Shown here: positions 61,887 through 64,000 of the stretch, in pieces
Numbering within the stretch: position 1 is the stretch's first letter
Layout: every line of letters starts with the position of its first letter
DNA from: Micromussa lordhowensis
Lineage: Eukaryota; Cnidaria; Anthozoa; Scleractinia; Lobophylliidae
Reading direction: 5' to 3'
DNA: 64,000 nt
NCBI GenBank assembly: GCA_964020085.1
Contig: OZ026600.1
Span: forward strand, 14,693,323-14,757,322
The notes under the pieces: model-generated
Told to the model about the DNA's origin: nothing
The model's database searches: none
Seen by the model: the letters and a program-made list of their open reading frames with translations, nothing else
Position numbers and translations under genes: made by a program

Positions 61887-63200
61887 GTAAGTCACAGTCG
61901 CCTTCGTCAATTTTTTTTTATTCTTGCATTTTGGTCTTTCGGCTAATAAAAATGAAATAAATGTTATTTTATTTTTATCCTGAGAAAATTTGAAAAAGAC
62001 TTGTCTGGGTAAATTCAGTATATTCCTTTGCTTCGTAACTGTAATTCAGACTACAATATTTTTACAAAAGGTTGCAATTCAACTTGAAGTGGTGAAATTA
62101 TATTATTTATTTAATAAAACATAAAGAAAGTAAAATACATAATTAGGTTTTTGACTGGGTTTTACCCAGGTGGCTACTCAGTGAAGTGGTGATTTTTATG
62201 TTAATAATAAACAAGCAATTTCTTCATTCTGATTGGCTGAGAGCATGTCAATTAATCCCAAATCAGTGAAATTTCACCAGTGCAAAGAAGTGAATTGAGT
62301 GCAAAACAGTAAAATTAAAAATGATTGACAGCTCTGACAAAATTGAGCTGCGACAAACAAAATGGCCCACAAAAATTAAATGAAGATTGAAACTCATTAT
62401 CTAAATTTTAATACAAAGACTTCATAACAAAGCAAAAAAAGCTTGGCAAAAATTGCTAAACCAGTTATCGCAAGGTGTGTGAGATAAGAAATTGACACAA
62501 AAGCTGCAGAGCTTGACTGAATTAAAATATGCTGGAGCCGGTCACAACAGCATCAAAATCCCAGATGGAAAAGTAAATTTTAAAATTCCACCAGTTTCTT
62601 TTGCGAAAGAAGAAAGCTTAGAGATTAGGTAGGATACAATGTAGTTCACAAACAAAACACAACAAACACAAATCTAACCTGTACAACGTCCAATGGAGAA
62701 GCTAAAGTCAGGAAACAACCAGAGGAAGTTAATAAATGTCCTTCAGTGCTAAGAAAATCTGTTTCTTGGTAGATTTTAGTTTTGTTTCTCAACATTTTTG
62801 TTAAAGCAACTTGTGCTGGATTGAAGAGTTCCTTCTTGACAAGATAATCTTGAACACGGCACAGAGTTTTTCAACCACTTAAAAAACAGTTAGTAGCAGT
62901 TGGCAAGAAAGCCGCAGCAAAACCGAAGGGATTTTTTCCTTTGCCTTGTTGTCAAGCTCCTCAATTCAACTGTGAATAAAGACTGCTTTTCACAGTTAAA
63001 AGAAACTGCTCAGTTTTCATACATGACTTGGAGAGAGTGCAAATACTTTTTAAACTTGAATTCACATGTCAAATTTTCATCCAATAAAGTTGAAGTAGCT
63101 TGATGTTTCATTTGTCACGTAAAATACTGAAGCATGACAGAAATTGTCACTTGTATATTATTAACAATTCTTTCACAAGAAAAATCATTTGATTACTTAG

Positions 63201-63243
<43 letters not shown>

Positions 63244-64000
63244 TTGTAAATTTTTCAAAGACCACAAATTGCACTTGCCCCTATGGGTTCATGCAACTTT
63301 TGGTTTTGCCTATTTATTCCAAATTGCACTCAAAATCGTTTGATTACCTACACTGTATACTAATTTGGGGGTCCTAAAATTCCTGCCCGTATTTTGTTGC
63401 ATACTGGTATGTTATGAATATGTTGTTTTGGGTGTTTTAATGAAGATGTCATTATAAAATGACAGCGTCATTTCCATGTAGCTCCCCTCTAGACTGTTTT
63501 TCTAGTTTTCACTTATCACTTCCTGCATGCAAGTTGCAAGCAATAATTATTATACTACATATTATTTCAATTTAATCAACAATGATCTAGTAATGCTAGG
63601 CAGGTGCAGAAAAAGCAATTAAAATGCCATTATGATGTCTTTTACTTCTGTGAAACTAAGACTGAAAGTGTAAATAAATTTGCATAATATAGTGGGGGAA
63701 AGTTTAATAACGTCTCTAATACTATTGCACAAATTGAGTCTGACTGAACATTTAGAGTTATGTTTCAGTTATTTATAAGTGGCATTTCTATTTCACCTGA
63801 CATAGATTGAAGCAAACTTGAAAGAGAAACTCCTTCAACTCAAATTTTGTTTTTGCTTTGTAGTAGTAGTAACTTTGTATGTACACATTGTATCACATTT
63901 TTTCCCATTGGATAAATGATGAACTGAAATAAAATAATTGGCTACAAAATCTAAACTGCTGGGTATTGCAAACTGAAAGATCTGCATAAGCTAATCAACA
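61887..64000. other. COG2 intron 5 and possible sixth exon
   Basis: AT-rich intron DNA. The only coding-looking piece is from 63806 (IEANLKEKLLQL), discussed under COG2. Many AT-rich frames here are uninformative. Confidence 0.5.
63178..63350. mobile_element. MITE-like inverted repeats with GCAATTTGGAATAAATA
   Basis: A 19-bp perfect hairpin (63178-63196 with 63200-63218) is followed by GCAATTTGGAATAAATA, whose complement appears near 63310-63335. The sequence GTAATCAAA-GATTTT bounds both ends. Confidence 0.65.

Overview
This window is animal nuclear DNA: split genes with GT-AG introns, long AT-rich introns, tRNA-derived SINE copies, CR1/L2-like LINE remnants and many short inverted-repeat DNA elements. 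Several repeats (the SINE with the 'ggatgggatgctagtcca' body, LINE tails, the 'acctgccaactctcacgcc' element) resemble ones I associate with stony corals and anemones. An anthozoan cnidarian is my best guess; this rests on recollection, not a search.

Four conserved genes can be read. A PPM1A/B-type Ser/Thr phosphatase lies on the minus strand (about 5975-18971, six coding exons, 375 codons). A MOK (MAK/ICK/MOK family) protein kinase lies on the plus strand (37611-49184, fifteen coding exons, 432 codons). A MAD2L1BP (p31comet) homologue is a single uninterrupted minus-strand reading frame (54464-55195). It sits head to head with the 5' part of COG2, a Golgi tethering subunit on the plus strand (from 55368, five exons to 61886, continuing off the window). 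The last two share a 172-bp divergent promoter region. The four genes do not form a pathway: they cover phosphatase signalling, cilium-related kinase signalling, spindle-checkpoint silencing and Golgi traffic.

Layout: 1-5.9 kb is repeat-rich intergenic DNA with an inverted-repeat element, an unrecognised short ORF and a GIY-YIG (Penelope-like) relic. 6-19 kb is the phosphatase gene with a TA-flanked element, two LINE relics and a minisatellite in its introns. 19-24.8 kb holds MITEs, a decayed LINE carrying a 58-bp insertion, and a possible zinc-finger gene. 24.8-34.4 kb is the most striking object: a 9.6-kb foldback structure whose two arms are head-to-head arrays of an 18-bp repeat, closed by a 97-bp terminal inverted repeat. 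34.4-37.6 kb is a cluster of nested inverted-repeat elements. 37.6-49.2 kb is MOK. 49.2-54.4 kb is intergenic, with a 95-bp-arm palindrome flanked by a 17-bp direct repeat. 54.4-64 kb is MAD2L1BP/COG2; COG2 intron 1 contains a SINE split by a DNA element that is itself split by another.

The best candidate for something undescribed is the 24.8-34.4 kb element, which has the architecture of Drosophila Foldback/Galileo elements (long terminal inverted repeats built of short tandem repeats) but a different sequence.
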